14,249 nt of DNA from Syntrophobacterales bacterium (GCA_017881765.1 JADGQN010000074.1:1-14249), one strand, 5' to 3'. Shown: positions 6,730 through 13,963, numbered from the stretch's first letter. Numbers and translations are program-made. The notes: a model not told the origin generated them from the sequence alone.

Positions 6730-6757
6730 ATTGTAGCGGAACCGGCCACCTTGTCAA
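6730..6757 (-). promoter_or_regulatory. Promoter of the frameshifted secreted-protein gene
   Basis: A consensus TTGACA (6757 to 6752), a 16-bp spacer and TACAAT (6735 to 6730) are read on the minus strand. Transcription would start near 6723, about 96 nt before the ATG at 6627. Confidence 0.6.
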
Positions 6758-6949
6758 GTTATCATGTTTACGGTCAGGAGCAAGTCGTGTATAGGCCGTG
6801 GCACTCTGATCCCGGCCCCGGGGCGGCATGTTGGCAGCCACCCAATATCCATCGTGATTGTTCTGGACAAGCGTGCAGGCCTGGGTCTAATATAAGTTTC
6901 AACGAGTGATAGCTCGAATCCATAAGAACAAAACTGATGGGAGGAACGG
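6758..6949. other. Intergenic region between divergent units
   Basis: The stretch from the start of the secreted-protein gene (6627) to the ferredoxin ATG (6950) holds no gene. It contains the promoter, palindrome and hairpin listed separately, a GCCCCGGGGC palindrome at 6815-6824 of unknown meaning, and the ferredoxin promoter. Confidence 0.5.
6864..6893 (+). promoter_or_regulatory. Promoter of the ferredoxin-flavoprotein operon
   Basis: TGGACA (6864-6869), an 18-bp spacer and TAATAT (6888-6893) give a reasonable sigma70 promoter about 50 bases before the ATG at 6950. Confidence 0.45.
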
Positions 6950-7204
6950 ATGTTCAGACCTATAGTCTTTAACGAGAAGGCTTGCACGGGATGCAACAAA
7001 TGTGTGGAGGTTTGTCTGATGGACATCATGGAAAGAAATCCGGAAAAAGGCAAACCGCCGAAGGTGGTATACCCTGATCAATGCGCATATGACGGCGCCT
7101 GCTGGCTTCAGTGTCCCTGTCGTGACAAAGGTGCCATAACAATCGTTCCACCATTGCCCATGAGGGTATCGATACTGAGAGGCAAGGGGAGGAGCAAGTC
7201 ATGA
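6950..7204 (+). CDS. Small ferredoxin, AprB-like, with an Asp in the second cluster motif
   Basis: This 84-residue iron-sulfur protein probably passes electrons to or from the flavoprotein encoded next. The first cluster motif is complete: C12-x2-C15-x2-C18-x3-C22. The second reads C45-x2-D48-x2-C51-x3-C55-P-C57: the usual second cysteine is Asp, and an extra Cys follows the CP. Such Asp-for-Cys changes in known ferredoxins give [3Fe-4S] or Asp-ligated [4Fe-4S] clusters. A GGGAGGAAC site precedes the ATG. The TGA stop overlaps the next ATG by four bases (ATGA), so the two are translated together. The order small Fe-S subunit then flavoprotein is that of aprBA (adenylylsulfate reductase). However, this protein lacks the longer AprB C-terminal tail, so true APS reductase activity is not supported. 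Confidence 0.85.
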   Translation: MFRPIVFNEKACTGCNKCVEVCLMDIMERNPEKGKPPKVVYPDQCAYDGACWLQCPCRDKGAITIVPPLPMRVSILRGKGRSKS

Positions 7205-8988
7205 AAAAGGATATTGCCGTAAACAAGCGGACTGCGGGTTCAGGATCTGAAATCGTCTCGATTGAAACGGATGTGCTGGTGATAGGTGGAGGATTGGCTG
7301 GGTGCATGGCGGCAATAAAGGCCTCGGAGTCCGGCGTGAAGGTCACCATTGCGGAAAAGGCCAACACCCTGAGCAGCGGTTGTGCCGGTACGGGGATAGA
7401 CCACGTGTGGGGTTATATCCCCGAGGTCCACGAGCCGATGGGGTGGACGATCGAGGACCTCATCGAAGATCACACACAGATTATAGCGCGCGGTTTGATA
7501 AATAAGGAGCTCCTCTATCTGGTAGCCAGCGAGGCCAAGGACCGGGTGCTCGACCTGGAAAAGTTCGGCGTCAATTTCAGATACAAGGATAGCAAAGCGC
7601 CAGGCAAATTCAGAATAGTGAGGCAGTTTCACAGCGTGCCGACGACTTGGAATTTCGACGGGGTTGATCTGAAGATCAAGCTCACCCGTGAGGCGAAGAG
7701 AAGGGGCGTCACCATCATTAATCGCGTTATGGTGGCCGACCTTCTGGTGACCGGTGGCCGGATAGCCGGTGCATTAGGGGTGGACACGCGCACTGGGAAA
7801 CAGTATCTGTTCAAGGCGAAAGCTGTTGTGGTGAGTACCGGCAGGGTCAACAGGTTGTCGAGAACGGTCACCGGCGTATGGGGTAATCATAGAGTGCCCG
7901 TCAACGAGACGGGTGACGGCAGGGCGATGGCGCTCCGGGCAGGGGTTCCCATTATCAATATGGAATTTTTTGGGCCTCCCGGCTATTCCATTGGCAACTT
8001 CGAATTGAATCTTGGCTCCCCTCGAAACACGGTCCAGCCGGCCGGTTCAGTGGTCGGCCCGAAAGGGGAAGTCATTATACCCAGGACCTATTTCTATGAT
8101 TGGGATAAACTCGGCCGCGAAAAAGTAAATCCTTCCGAAAGTCGACGCAGGTTTGAAGCGGAACGGGTATTGCCGCAGTCGTGGTCTCAATTACACGACA
8201 AGGGAGGGGGCCCTTTCTATCTTGACCTCACCGGAGGCACTGCGCAGGAGATAAACTATATTAAATGGTCTATCAGTAACGAGGGCAAGGGTTCATTCTT
8301 CCTGGACTATCTGAAGAAGCAGGAAAAATTCGATTTCAGAAAGGATAAGCTGGAATGGCTCCCCAACAGTCGGGAGCTGGCCGGTACGGCAGCCTCCGGG
8401 CTTCTCGTGAACAAGAACCTGGAAACAGAAGTTAAGGGACTGTTTGGTGCCGGCGACGATGTCGGTGGCGTGCCGTGGATGTGTTCGCCCGGGGCATTCA
8501 CCATGGGCTGGAGGGCCGGTGAGATGGCAGGGAAGGCGGCGCAGAAACAGAAATCTTTTGCCCCGATACGGAACGAATCAGTGCGGTCGTTCAAACAGCT
8601 CTGTTCTCAGACATTACGGAACAGCCAGGGGGTCGACTGGCAGGAAGCTGAATTGGCTTTGCAGAATATCATGGATTATTATGCCGGAAGCGTGAGGTCT
8701 GAACTGATGTTGCGTCGGGGCGTGGAGCGACTCCGGGATCTCAAACAGAAGGTATCATTCAGGGCAGCGAACCCGCATGAACTTGGACGCTGTCTGGAAG
8801 TGAGGTCGATTATAGAGAACGCCGAGATGATTATGGGAGCATCCCTGGAGAGAAAAGAGAGCCGAAGAGCCCCTTACGGGTTTTACAGGGCTGACTATCC
8901 CGAGCAGGACGACAAGAACTGGCTGGCTTTTTTGGCGGTGAAACTGGATGGGCAAAGATTTACCTTTTCCAAGGTGCCTGTCAAGTGA
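7201..8988 (+). CDS. FAD-dependent oxidoreductase of the AprA/fumarate reductase superfamily
   Basis: This 595-residue flavoprotein has an FAD-binding N-terminus (DVLVIGGGLAG, residues 24-34, with Glu52 at the end of strand 2) and the family's SGCAGTG block (59-65). A GDGRAMALRAGV block lies mid-protein, followed by a late GLFGAGDDVGG block and an SPGAFTMGWRAG segment that resembles the SSGSFTEGR region of AprA rather than the GANRLGGNS of succinate dehydrogenase. The C-terminal helical domain ends with an ESRRAPYGFYRADYP-DDKNWL signature, also seen in AprA and fumarate reductases. It probably acts in the cytoplasm as no signal peptide is seen, with the coupled ferredoxin as electron partner. 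A GGGGAGGAG site lies inside the ferredoxin end. The substrate is unknown: no sat, qmo or dsr genes are near, so APS reduction is not assumed. Confidence 0.88.
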   Translation: MKKDIAVNKRTAGSGSEIVSIETDVLVIGGGLAGCMAAIKASESGVKVTIAEKANTLSSGCAGTGIDHVWGYIPEVHEPMGWTIEDLIEDHTQIIARGLINKELLYLVASEAKDRVLDLEKFGVNFRYKDSKAPGKFRIVRQFHSVPTTWNFDGVDLKIKLTREAKRRGVTIINRVMVADLLVTGGRIAGALGVDTRTGKQYLFKAKAVVVSTGRVNRLSRTVTGVWGNHRVPVNETGDGRAMALRAGVPIINMEFFGPPGYSIGNFELNLGSPRNTVQPAGSVVGPKGEVIIPRTYFYDWDKLGREKVNPSESRRRFEAERVLPQSWSQLHDKGGGPFYLDLTGGTAQEINYIKWSISNEGKGSFFLDYLKKQEKFDFRKDKLEWLPNSRELAGTAASGLLVNKNLETEVKGLFGAGDDVGGVPWMCSPGAFTMGWRAGEMAGKAAQKQKSFAPIRNESVRSFKQLCSQTLRNSQGVDWQEAELALQNIMDYYAGSVRSELMLRRGVERLRDLKQKVSFRAANPHELGRCLEVRSIIENAEMIMGASLERKESRRAPYGFYRADYPEQDDKNWLAFLAVKLDGQRFTFSKVPVK

Positions 8989-9006
8989 CGGGGGAGGAAT
9001 CGCACC

Positions 9007-9273
9007 CTAAAACAAACGATCCGGAAGGGTCTTGCCCTTCCGTTTTGCCCTGGGTTTCTTAGGTACTGCCTTCACGCGCGGAGAAGAACCCTTGGCAGCA
9101 TCGATGAACTTATCCAGGTCACTCCGGTCAAAGAGCGTGCGTTTACCGATTTTGACGGGGATGAGCTCGCGGCGCTCCAGCATCCTGTAAAGCGTCGGCG
9201 CGGAAATCCTCAAATACTTACACGTCTCCTTCACGGTAAGCAGTCTGCTTGCTTCTTCCATATCCACAATCAT
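9007..9273 (-). CDS. Excisionase-like helix-turn-helix DNA-binding protein
   Basis: This 88-residue protein has a MerR/excisionase-type HTH (HTH_17, PF12728). The winged-helix core spans about residues 11-60: LLTVKETCKYLRIS, PTLYRMLERRELIPVKIG, KRTLFDRSDLDKFI. It is followed by a basic tail rich in Lys, Arg and Pro. Such proteins act as recombination directionality factors in mobile elements or as small transcription regulators. The start is uncertain: the ATG at 9273 lies only two bases from GAGG, a GTG at 9267 has better spacing, and an ATG at 9261 is also in frame. No integrase is adjacent (one lies 4.7 kb away), so a stand-alone regulator is equally possible. It converges with the flavoprotein gene 18 bases away. 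Upstream are AT-rich palindromes and phased repeats that could be its own binding sites. Confidence 0.8.
   Translation of the reverse strand: MIVDMEEASRLLTVKETCKYLRISAPTLYRMLERRELIPVKIGKRTLFDRSDLDKFIDAAKGSSPRVKAVPKKPRAKRKGKTLPDRLF
9022..9046 (+). terminator. Terminator-like hairpin after the flavoprotein gene
   Basis: CGGAAGGG (9022-9029) and CCCTTCCG (9035-9042) form a perfect 8-bp stem with a TCTTG loop, followed by TTTT. It lies 34 bases past the flavoprotein stop and inside the 3' end of the convergent HTH gene. Confidence 0.55.
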
Positions 9274-9339
9274 AACCTCTCACACTGTAAAATACAAGAC
9301 CCGGTTATAAAGAGCCGTTAAATTGCTTTGCACGATATG

Positions 9340-9381
9340 TAATAATAAGATTATTAATGATATTTAATGATTCATTATGAA
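9340..9381. promoter_or_regulatory. AT-rich palindromes and TTAATGAT repeats upstream of the HTH gene
   Basis: A perfect inverted repeat, TAATAAT-AAG-ATTATTA (9340-9356), runs into two TTAATGAT direct repeats at a 10-bp step (9354-9361, 9364-9371) and a TTCAT-T-ATGAA palindrome (9371-9381). The cluster lies about 65-110 bp before the HTH start, where an autoregulatory operator could be. Confidence 0.4.
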
Positions 9382-9521
9382 ATGACATAGACAATCAAAG
9401 AAGAGCAGTTTGGGAAGTTTTTGGGCGATGCGGCTTCAACCAGGGAAGGTGCCGGATGATGAAGAAGAAAGAAGGGATGGACCAACAGATCGCAAACCAA
9501 GGCTCGACCATCATAGCTTAT

Positions 9522-9570
9522 TAAGATATCAAATGGTACTTTAAGAACTTATAAGACATTGTAAGACATT
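9522..9570. repeat. 10-bp-phased TAAGA decamer array
   Basis: TAAGAACTT (9542-9550), TAAGACATT (9552-9560) and TAAGACATT (9562-9570) recur at exact 10-bp steps. A further TAAGATATC (9522-9530) is in the same phase, with the 9532 position degenerate. All units face one side of the helix, as in a cooperative protein-binding array. The rest of the gene-free stretch 9274-9617 shows no convincing gene. Confidence 0.5.
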
Positions 9571-9617
9571 ATATGAAACAATGTGAGGATGGACCTGACC
9601 CGGAACGTCGCTACCCC

Positions 9618-10778
9618 TCAGCGCAGTTCGTCCAGAAAAAAGAGAAGGCTGCTGGCGAGCACCGTGCAGGCACCGAGCAGAAAAATGCCCAATCTGAAGC
9701 TTGCGAGGTCCCCGGTGAGGCCAATCAGATAGGGGATGATGCCCGTACCAACCATGCCAACAGTGACAATAAAGCCTGTGGCCTGACCCCGCGTCTCACG
9801 GTCGAACATGCGGGAGATGGCGACGAGTGTCAGAGGTGGAAAAGCGCCCGAAATGGTAGCCTGAACAAACAGAAGGGTGTTGATCCAGCGTATATCCTTT
9901 GTCGCGAGGAGTATCGTCATGAGGCCGGTGAAGAGCACAATGAGAAACAAACTCTTTTTTAAGTTTAAGCGGTCCACAAAAAACCCCGCTGCGATGGCGA
10001 TCAGAACCATGCCGATTCGGGAGAGTCCAAAGATCGAGTTGGCGTACTGGACGGTCATCCCGAGTTCTTTTACGAGATAGAGCGGGAGGACGAAGTAGAG
10101 TCCGAGCACGCAACCTGAACAAAAGATCCACAGAGTGCCCATTATCCAAACCGAGCGCCTCCTAAAGAGACCTCCGTGAAAAGTTTGCCTGCCGTCTCCA
10201 AAGCATACGTCCGTGGCGGCCAGTTGGAAGGCAACGGCGCAGAGAAGCGAGATGCTTCCCATCACAATGAAGATGGAACGCCAGGTGAGAAACGAAAGGA
10301 GAAAGAGCGCGATGAATGGCGCAGCAAAGATGCTTAGCGAGCTGGCTGATTCATGGATGGCAATGACCTTTCCCCAGACCGTCTCTTCATAGTACTCGGT
10401 AATCATGGGGATGATGGTGGGCAGGTAGACCCCCAGCGCAAAGGCCAGTACAAAGACGACAGGATAGAAGATGTTGAACGTATGTATCGTCGGGATCACG
10501 AAGAAAACGCAGCCCGCGGTCACCAGCGAGGCAAGGATCGTTTTCTTTGAGCCGAGGAACCCTGAGATCGCGCCCGAGGAGAAGAGGGCGAAACCGTACC
10601 CGAGAGAGATGAAGGTGAAGATACTGGCGGCCCGGGCATGGGTGACGCCAAACTCGTCCTCGATCAGCGGCAAGATCGGCGAGAATAGCGTCCGTCCGTT
10701 GAAGTTCATGAACCAGATGAACCAGATGAAGAGAAGGAAGAGGAAGCCTCTGCCACGAAGGGAGGGGAACCGGCGCAT
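9618..10778 (-). CDS. Major facilitator superfamily transporter
   Basis: This is a 386-residue integral membrane protein with about 12 hydrophobic segments in two halves separated by a hydrophilic loop (CFGDGRQTFHGGLFRRRS), the usual MFS plan. The end of TM2 carries a degenerate motif A (GAISGFLGSKKTI), repeated in the second half as GFFVDRLNLKKS. The start at the ATG at 10778 is preferred over a TTG at 10814, although its RBS is weak. The substrate cannot be read from the sequence. It is divergent from the DUF1847 gene, and a CGTCAC-N6-GTGACG inverted repeat lies four bases upstream of the ATG. Confidence 0.88.
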   Translation of the reverse strand: MRRFPSLRGRGFLFLLFIWFIWFMNFNGRTLFSPILPLIEDEFGVTHARAASIFTFISLGYGFALFSSGAISGFLGSKKTILASLVTAGCVFFVIPTIHTFNIFYPVVFVLAFALGVYLPTIIPMITEYYEETVWGKVIAIHESASSLSIFAAPFIALFLLSFLTWRSIFIVMGSISLLCAVAFQLAATDVCFGDGRQTFHGGLFRRRSVWIMGTLWIFCSGCVLGLYFVLPLYLVKELGMTVQYANSIFGLSRIGMVLIAIAAGFFVDRLNLKKSLFLIVLFTGLMTILLATKDIRWINTLLFVQATISGAFPPLTLVAISRMFDRETRGQATGFIVTVGMVGTGIIPYLIGLTGDLASFRLGIFLLGACTVLASSLLFFLDELR

Positions 10779-10781
10779 AAC

Positions 10782-10799
10782 CGTCACTTTACTGTGACG
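10782..10799. promoter_or_regulatory. Inverted repeat at the MFS gene start
   Basis: CGTCAC (10782-10787) and GTGACG (10794-10799) are perfect arms around TTTACT. The repeat sits directly before the MFS ATG (10778), so it could be an operator or an mRNA hairpin near the ribosome site. Confidence 0.35.
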
Positions 10800-10930
10800 C
10801 CACCGAAAATGCAATCACTATTGAACGCAGAAAGTAAGGCCTCAGTTTCGGGACCGCTGGCAGAACCAATGAAGCCGATGAAACGACCTGCCGGCACAGG
10901 TCTGGATCGATGGCCTGAGGCGAAAACGGA

Positions 10931-10960
10931 TTGACAAACAGATGAGACGGAGGGTTAACT
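10931..10960 (+). promoter_or_regulatory. Possible promoter of the DUF1847 gene
   Basis: A consensus TTGACA (10931-10936) is followed after 18 bp by a weak TTAACT (10955-10960). The start would be about 35 bases before the ATG at 11003. Confidence 0.35.
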
Positions 10961-11002
10961 GTTTCAGTATGGAGGTTACCGATTAAGCGTGGAGGTGATC
11001 GT

Positions 11003-11692
11003 ATGTCAAAGAACCCGGTGCCACAGTGTGCAGACTGCTCGTTGCCCGTTAGAGAGAGAATATGCGTTTCTCCCGAGGGAAAAGGCTCCAAGGGGTGTCC
11101 AACGCTGGGCAATAAGAAACTTCTTGAGAGGGCCAGAAAGGAGTACCGCAAGCCGGAGATTCTGGAGTTTGCGAGACAGGCATCTATTCAGGAAGGTGAA
11201 TGCTACCTGAACAGGGACAGAAAACCTTTTATGATGCATCCAGGCAAACCGCGCATTCAGGAGATTTGCGAGTTTGCCTCCAAAATGAAATATGCCCGCC
11301 TGGGGATCATTTCATGTATCGGCCTGAGCAGGGAGGCGGCACTGGCGGCCGAGATATTCGAAGCGCAGGGATTTGAAGTAGTATCAGTGGTCTGTAAGGC
11401 CGGTTCAATACCGAAGGAAGAGATTGGCCTGAAGGAGCAGCAGAAGATACGGATCGGCGAATACGAGGCTATGTGTAATCCCATTTTTCAAGCCATGCTT
11501 GCCAACGAAGCAAAGACGGATCTTAACGTGCTGCTGGGGCTCTGTGTCGGGCATGATGCCCTGTTTTTCAAGTACGCGCAGGCGCCCACGACTGTCCTCG
11601 CCGTCAAGGACAGGCTTATGGGTCACAACCCTTTGGCCGCCCTTTATACCTCCGAAACATTCTATTCGAGGCTTAAGCGGAAGGGCTTTTGA
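11003..11692 (+). CDS. DUF1847 domain-containing putative metal-binding protein
   Basis: This 229-residue protein of unknown function matches the DUF1847 family (PF08901) by eye. The N-terminus has a cysteine set that could bind a metal (C9, C12, C21, C32). The core contains ISCIGLSREAALAAEIFEAQ, a VSVVCKAGSIPKEEIGL block, and the strongly conserved-looking LGLCVGHDALFFKYA and DRLMGHNPLAALYT blocks near the end. Family members are common in anaerobes. A very strong GGAGGTGAT site (10991-10999) fixes the start. The 3' end overlaps the convergent RNase R gene by 20 bases. No functional partner is apparent next to it. Confidence 0.8.
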   Translation: MSKNPVPQCADCSLPVRERICVSPEGKGSKGCPTLGNKKLLERARKEYRKPEILEFARQASIQEGECYLNRDRKPFMMHPGKPRIQEICEFASKMKYARLGIISCIGLSREAALAAEIFEAQGFEVVSVVCKAGSIPKEEIGLKEQQKIRIGEYEAMCNPIFQAMLANEAKTDLNVLLGLCVGHDALFFKYAQAPTTVLAVKDRLMGHNPLAALYTSETFYSRLKRKGF

Positions 11693-13799
11693 AGCGTGAT
11701 CCCGTCAGCGCGAAGTGCAGACGGTTCGTCTCCACATCGGCCATGGCGATGCGCACCTTCACATGGTCACCGATCCGGTAGATCTTTCGAGTCCTTCTGC
11801 CCACCAATCGGAATTTGTCTTCTTGAAACGCATAGTAATCGTCATAGAGGCTTGAAAGCAGGACAATGCCCTCCACGAACACGTCGAAGAGCTCAACAAA
11901 GAAACCGTAAGATGTGATGTGTGAAATGACCCCCTCAAATTCCTCTCCGATCTTCTCTTTCATGAAGAGTACCCGGACCCTGTCTTCCAGTTCCCGTTCC
12001 GCTTCCATAGCCATCCTCTCCCGCTCAGACAGGTGAGTGGCCATTCTCTCCAGTTCCTGCTCAGGGTAAGGCGTTGCGCCCCCTTCAAGGATACTCTTCA
12101 GGACGCGGTGGCAGATCAGATCAGGATAGCGCCGGATGGGTGAGGTGAAGTGCGTATATGAGGTGAGCGCGAGCCCGAAGTGCCCCTTGTTCAGCGCCGA
12201 GTACTTGGCCTGTTTCATGGATCGTAGGAGGATTCTATTGATGAGGAACTCATAGTCCTTGTTTTGCACGCTACGCAGGATCGCCTGCAGGGGCAACTGG
12301 CCTCTCGAATCCTTTCGGTATTCTACGGAAAGGGTTTGCAGAAGTTTTTGGAAGTCATGCAGCTTTTCCCGGTCCGGCGGTTCATGAATTCTATAGATGG
12401 ATGGCACTTTGCGCCCCTCGATAAAAATCGCCACTGCTTCGTTGGCGGCGATCATAAACTCTTCGATTATATTTTGCGAGAAGAGTCGTTCCGACCTCAA
12501 GATATCCTTGACGCCGCCCTCCATGTCAAGGACCACCTCAGGCTCCGGCAGGTCGAAATCGAGACCCCCCGCGCCCCCTCTTCTTTGCTTCAGCATTGCT
12601 GCCAATTCCCCCATGCGCTCCAGTTCCGGAAGGAGATCCTTCAACTCTTCTCTCGCAGCTTCTTCTTTCTTAACCAGGGCGTCCTCCACCTTCCCGTAAG
12701 TGAGGCGTTTGGCGCTCTTGATGATCGACTTATGAAAGGAGGTTTCGAGGAGATTACCGGAACTGTCGTACTCCAGTCGTGCTGTCAGGGCAAGCCGCTC
12801 TTCATGGGGATTGAGGCTGCATATGCCGTTGGATAACTCTTTTGGAAGCATGGGAATGACAGTACCCGGAAAATAAACGCTTGTTCCGCGCGCATAAGCT
12901 TCTTCGTCCATGCTGGTGGAAGGACGCACATAATGTGATGCGTCCGCGATGGAGACATAGAGTATGAATCGCTGCCTTATCTTTTCCACAAAGACGGCAT
13001 CGTCAAAATCCTTTGCAAATTCGCCGTCGATTGTCACGTGCCTGGTGGCCCTGAGGTCGAGTCTATCTTCTGGCGGGACGCCTGCTGTAGCCTTCGCCTC
13101 GGCATCGGTCTGTTTCCTGAATCGTCCCGGCAAATTATGCTTGTAAACAATGAACTGCGATATGGACTTTACATCATTGAGACCTTTGAAGGTCTTTACT
13201 ATAGCGCACTCCGGGTCCCCCCCTTCCTCAGGAAACCGCGTTATGCGTGCTGCTACCAGGGCTCCATCTTCTAGCTTTTCATCCTTCCCATAACTGCTTA
13301 CGAGGAAATGGGACGAGAGACGTTCATCCTCGGGGACGAGGAACATCAGCTCTTTACGCCGTCTCAGAAAACCTATGACGTTCTTGGATCTGCGCTGGGT
13401 TACCTTGACAATCCGCCCTTCTCTGAGACGACGCTCCGTATGCTCAACTCTCACGACCACCTTATCCCCGTGCATCGCATTCTTGATGTGGCGTGCCGGC
13501 ACAAATACATCTTTGTGTCCCTCTTTGTCAGGTATCACAAATCCATTTCCGCTTCTCGTGCACCAGAGCGTTCCAATCTCCAGGTTCATTTCGGTCGGGA
13601 TGCCGAACCGGTTCTCCCTGATGCGAACAAGCCGGCCGGCTTTCACCAGCTCCTTGAGAACGCGTTTGATTTGTTGTTTTTCTGACTTCTGGATGTCGAG
13701 AACACGCCGGACGTCTTCGGTGGAAAGAGGCCGCTTCTCCCGCTTGAAAAGCTGGAGAATGCCATCTTCAGAAATGCGCTCGCCTCTATTTTCTTTCAC
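11673..13799 (-). CDS. rnr: Ribonuclease R (RNase II/RNB family 3'-5' exoribonuclease)
   Basis: RNase R degrades structured RNA processively from the 3' end in the cytoplasm. The 708-residue protein has an N-terminal winged-helix region (about 10-65), cold-shock-like OB domains (about 70-230), the RNB catalytic domain (about 245-590) and a C-terminal S1 domain (about 617-705). The catalytic acidic cluster is intact: Asp258, Asp264, Asp266 and Asp267 in DGEFAKDFDD, with the spacing of E. coli RNase R. The RNA-stacking Tyr309 lies in SVYFPGTVIPMLP, and YTHFTSPIRRYPDL is the expected late motif. There is no basic tail after S1, unlike E. coli. The start is a GTG at 13799 with no visible Shine-Dalgarno; no ATG is available before residue 71. 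Confidence 0.95.
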   Translation of the reverse strand: MKENRGERISEDGILQLFKREKRPLSTEDVRRVLDIQKSEKQQIKRVLKELVKAGRLVRIRENRFGIPTEMNLEIGTLWCTRSGNGFVIPDKEGHKDVFVPARHIKNAMHGDKVVVRVEHTERRLREGRIVKVTQRRSKNVIGFLRRRKELMFLVPEDERLSSHFLVSSYGKDEKLEDGALVAARITRFPEEGGDPECAIVKTFKGLNDVKSISQFIVYKHNLPGRFRKQTDAEAKATAGVPPEDRLDLRATRHVTIDGEFAKDFDDAVFVEKIRQRFILYVSIADASHYVRPSTSMDEEAYARGTSVYFPGTVIPMLPKELSNGICSLNPHEERLALTARLEYDSSGNLLETSFHKSIIKSAKRLTYGKVEDALVKKEEAAREELKDLLPELERMGELAAMLKQRRGGAGGLDFDLPEPEVVLDMEGGVKDILRSERLFSQNIIEEFMIAANEAVAIFIEGRKVPSIYRIHEPPDREKLHDFQKLLQTLSVEYRKDSRGQLPLQAILRSVQNKDYEFLINRILLRSMKQAKYSALNKGHFGLALTSYTHFTSPIRRYPDLICHRVLKSILEGGATPYPEQELERMATHLSERERMAMEAERELEDRVRVLFMKEKIGEEFEGVISHITSYGFFVELFDVFVEGIVLLSSLYDDYYAFQEDKFRLVGRRTRKIYRIGDHVKVRIAMADVETNRLHFALTGSRFKSPSA

Positions 13800-13870
13800 A
13801 GGGGGACACTAATTACAGGGTTAAGGGGCAGGGGTCAAGGGTACAGGGTAGCGATTCTTCTGTCTTTCTC

Positions 13871-13896
13871 GACCCATGACCCATGACCCATGACCC
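13871..13896. repeat. GACCCAT heptamer tandem repeat
   Basis: Three perfect GACCCAT units plus GACCC (3.7 copies; GGGTCAT on the minus strand) lie between rnr and the integrase. Further G-rich near-repeats occupy 13815-13850. The array is likely length-variable. Confidence 0.85.
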
Positions 13897-13906
13897 TTTC
13901 TTTTTT

Positions 13907-13947
13907 TGGCGGAGAGACAGGGCTTTTAACCCTGGGTAATGCTCTCC
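13907..13947 (-). other. tRNA-like minihelix with CCA, candidate attachment site
   Basis: Read on the minus strand: GGAGAG, CATTACC, CAGGG, TTAAAAG, CCCTG, TCTCTCC, G, CCA. This gives a 6-bp acceptor-like stem, a 5-bp T-arm-like stem with a 7-base loop, a discriminator and CCA, as in the 3' part of a serine-type tRNA without D and anticodon arms. The loop lacks the conserved TTC. It lies 17 bases after the integrase stop. The structure is seen in the sequence; the att role is inferred from integrases commonly sitting beside tRNA 3' ends. It is not an intrinsic terminator because no T-run follows on this strand. Confidence 0.4.
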
Positions 13948-13963
13948 AACATGCCGAAATTAT

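Noticed and set aside
9395..9525. Small ORFs between the HTH and MFS genes
   Set aside because: Short frames on both strands lack RBSs or start codons and show no domain; not supportable as genes.
9522..9570. CRISPR array
   Set aside because: The repeats are about 9 bases with a one-base gap; no spacer-repeat alternation or cas genes are present.
9573..9962. 129-codon hydrophilic open frame on the plus strand
   Set aside because: It is antisense to the MFS transporter; its composition is what a reversed membrane protein gives.
12264..12836. 190-codon open frame on the plus strand
   Set aside because: It is antisense to the RNase R catalytic domain and has no RBS or family motif.
13911..13947. 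Intrinsic terminator after the integrase gene
   Set aside because: The hairpin is followed on the transcript strand by GCCAAAAAAA rather than a U-run; the T-run lies on the wrong side.
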